Positions 4,570 through 5,744 of a DNA stretch of 5,744 bases are shown piece by piece. How positions within the stretch are numbered: the first letter of the stretch is position 1; every line of letters begins with the position of its first letter. A model generated the notes under the pieces. The model did no database searches, had not been told where the DNA came from, and worked only from the letters and a program-made list of their open reading frames with translations. The stretch lies in the NCBI GenBank assembly GCA_042093455.1, contig JBELEU010000145.1, positions 1 through 5,744 on the forward strand, given 5' to 3'. A program made the translations under genes and the position numbers. This DNA is from GCA-2723085 sp042093455 (GTDB taxonomy: Bacteria > Bacteroidota > Bacteroidia > Flavobacteriales_D > Parvicellaceae).

Positions 4570-5744
4570 ATGAATATTGCAATAATTGGAGGAGGTGCAG
4601 CAGGTTTTTTCTCTGCAATTAATGCAAAAGAAAATCACCCACATGCTCATGTAATAATTTTTGAGAAAACTCAAAAAACACTTTCTAAAGTTAAAGTTTC
4701 TGGCGGTGGTCGTTGTAATGTAACTAATGGAACATCATCAGTAAATGAATTACATAAAGCATATCCTAGAGGAGGAAAAAAACTTAAAAAAGCTTTCACT
4801 GAATTTAACACTACCGACACCATAAATTGGTTTGAATCAAGAGGAGTTCCTCTATATACACAAGACGATAATCGAGTATTTCCACAATCAAATAATTCTC
4901 AATCAATTGTTGATTGTTTATTTAGGGAAATTAAAAAGCTTTGCATCGTTTTAAAAACTGGAACAACCATAGATAAAATAGAACCTGAGGGAGAACAATT
5001 AAAAATCTCTTTTAAAAATGAAAAAAACCAACCTCAGCTATTCAATAAAATCATAGTAGCAACTGGTGGATCTCCCAAAAGAGAAGGATTAAAATGGTTG
5101 GAAAAATTAGGACATAAAATTGAAACTCCTGTTCCATCACTGTTTACATTTAACATGCCTAATCAAGCCATCACAAAGCTGATGGGCTTGGTAGCAGAGC
5201 CGACCACAGTATCTATTCAGGGGACCAAACTAAAATCTACTGGTCCGCTTCTTGTCACCCATTGGGGAATGAGTGGTCCAGCAATTTTAAAACTATCAGC
5301 TTTTGGAGCAAGATTATTGAACGATAAAAATTATGATTTTAATGTTCAAGTTAATTGGATAAATGAGCCAAATAATGAAAAAATTTCAGATCAAATCAAT
5401 CAAATCATTAAGTCTAATCCAAAAAAGCTAATCACCAATATAAAGCCCTTTAACCTTCCTGAAAGGTTATGGAATTACTTGATTGAACGAAGCCAATTAC
5501 CTAGCAATAAGAAATGGGGAGAATTGGGAAATAAAGGCATAAATAAATTAGTCAATTTATTATCCAATGACATTTACAATGTAAAGGGGAAAACTACTTT
5601 CAAAGAAGAATTCGTTACATGTGGAGGAGTAAGTTTAGAGAGTATTTCCTTAAACAATATGGAAAGTAAAGTTTGTAAAAACCTTTATTTTTCTGGTGAA
5701 GTTTTAGATATCGATGCAATAACTGGTGGTTACAACTTTCAAGC
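4570..5744 (+). CDS. HI0933/YhiN-family FAD-dependent oxidoreductase, nearly complete (cut at right edge)
   Basis: This frame begins at an ATG two bases after the membrane protein's stop and stays open for 391 codons to the window edge. The N-terminal Rossmann fold has IAIIGGGAAGFFSA (3-16), the FAD pyrophosphate loop, and IIFEK (29-33), with E32 placed to hold the ribose. VKVSGGGRCNVTN (41-53) is the signature of the HI0933/YhiN flavoproteins. Further family marks are IVATGG (162-167), LVTHWGMSGPA (228-238) opening the inserted domain's return, and FSGEVLDIDAITGGYNFQ (374-391), the conserved C-terminal FAD-contacting motif. Family members are about 400 residues long, so only the last helix should be missing. 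Databases label these NAD(P)/FAD-dependent or 'aminoacetone oxidase family' enzymes; the physiological reaction is not established. The tight spacing with the membrane protein suggests a shared transcript. Confidence 0.93.
   Translation, partial: MNIAIIGGGAAGFFSAINAKENHPHAHVIIFEKTQKTLSKVKVSGGGRCNVTNGTSSVNELHKAYPRGGKKLKKAFTEFNTTDTINWFESRGVPLYTQDDNRVFPQSNNSQSIVDCLFREIKKLCIVLKTGTTIDKIEPEGEQLKISFKNEKNQPQLFNKIIVATGGSPKREGLKWLEKLGHKIETPVPSLFTFNMPNQAITKLMGLVAEPTTVSIQGTKLKSTGPLLVTHWGMSGPAILKLSAFGARLLNDKNYDFNVQVNWINEPNNEKISDQINQIIKSNPKKLITNIKPFNLPERLWNYLIERSQLPSNKKWGELGNKGINKLVNLLSNDIYNVKGKTTFKEEFVTCGGVSLESISLNNMESKVCKNLYFSGEVLDIDAITGGYNFQ

Overview
This AT-rich window (roughly one third G+C by eye) most likely comes from a member of the Bacteroidota, probably Flavobacteriales-like. 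Three things suggest this. Most start codons lack a clear Shine-Dalgarno sequence and sit in A/T-rich leaders. TAnnTTTG-type -7 promoter elements appear in some gaps. One small membrane protein carries the FKxxHWP motif familiar from GldL and related Bacteroidota proteins. The assignment is an inference and not below phylum level.

Layout: at the left edge a leftward gene, cut by the window, encodes the N-terminal part of what looks like an MpaB/DUF2236-family oxygenase (1-262, minus). An 85-base divergent gap follows, and every remaining gene runs rightward: a hotdog acyl-CoA thioesterase (348-896), a YqaA-type DedA/VTT membrane protein (911-1360), a luciferase-like flavin oxidoreductase (1422-2453), a family 2 glycosyltransferase (2501-3409), a small PAPS-dependent-type sulfotransferase overlapping it by one base (3409-4044), a small four- or five-helix membrane protein with a duplicated FKxxH.P motif (4130-4567), and a HI0933/YhiN-type flavoprotein starting two bases later and running off the right edge (4570-5744).

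How the genes relate: three tight pairs look co-transcribed, namely thioesterase-yqaA (14-base gap), glycosyltransferase-sulfotransferase (TAATG overlap) and membrane protein-flavoprotein (2-base gap). The gaps of 47 to 85 bases between the other genes are where internal promoters could lie. The glycosyltransferase and sulfotransferase plausibly act on one product, such as a sulfated surface glycan or glycoprotein. The other genes are general lipid, flavin and membrane housekeeping functions with no obvious common pathway. I see no RNA gene, mobile element, CRISPR array or convincing intrinsic terminator. The least routine features are the coupled glycosyltransferase/sulfotransferase pair, the 60-residue internal duplication in the membrane protein, and the structured 85-base leader before it.
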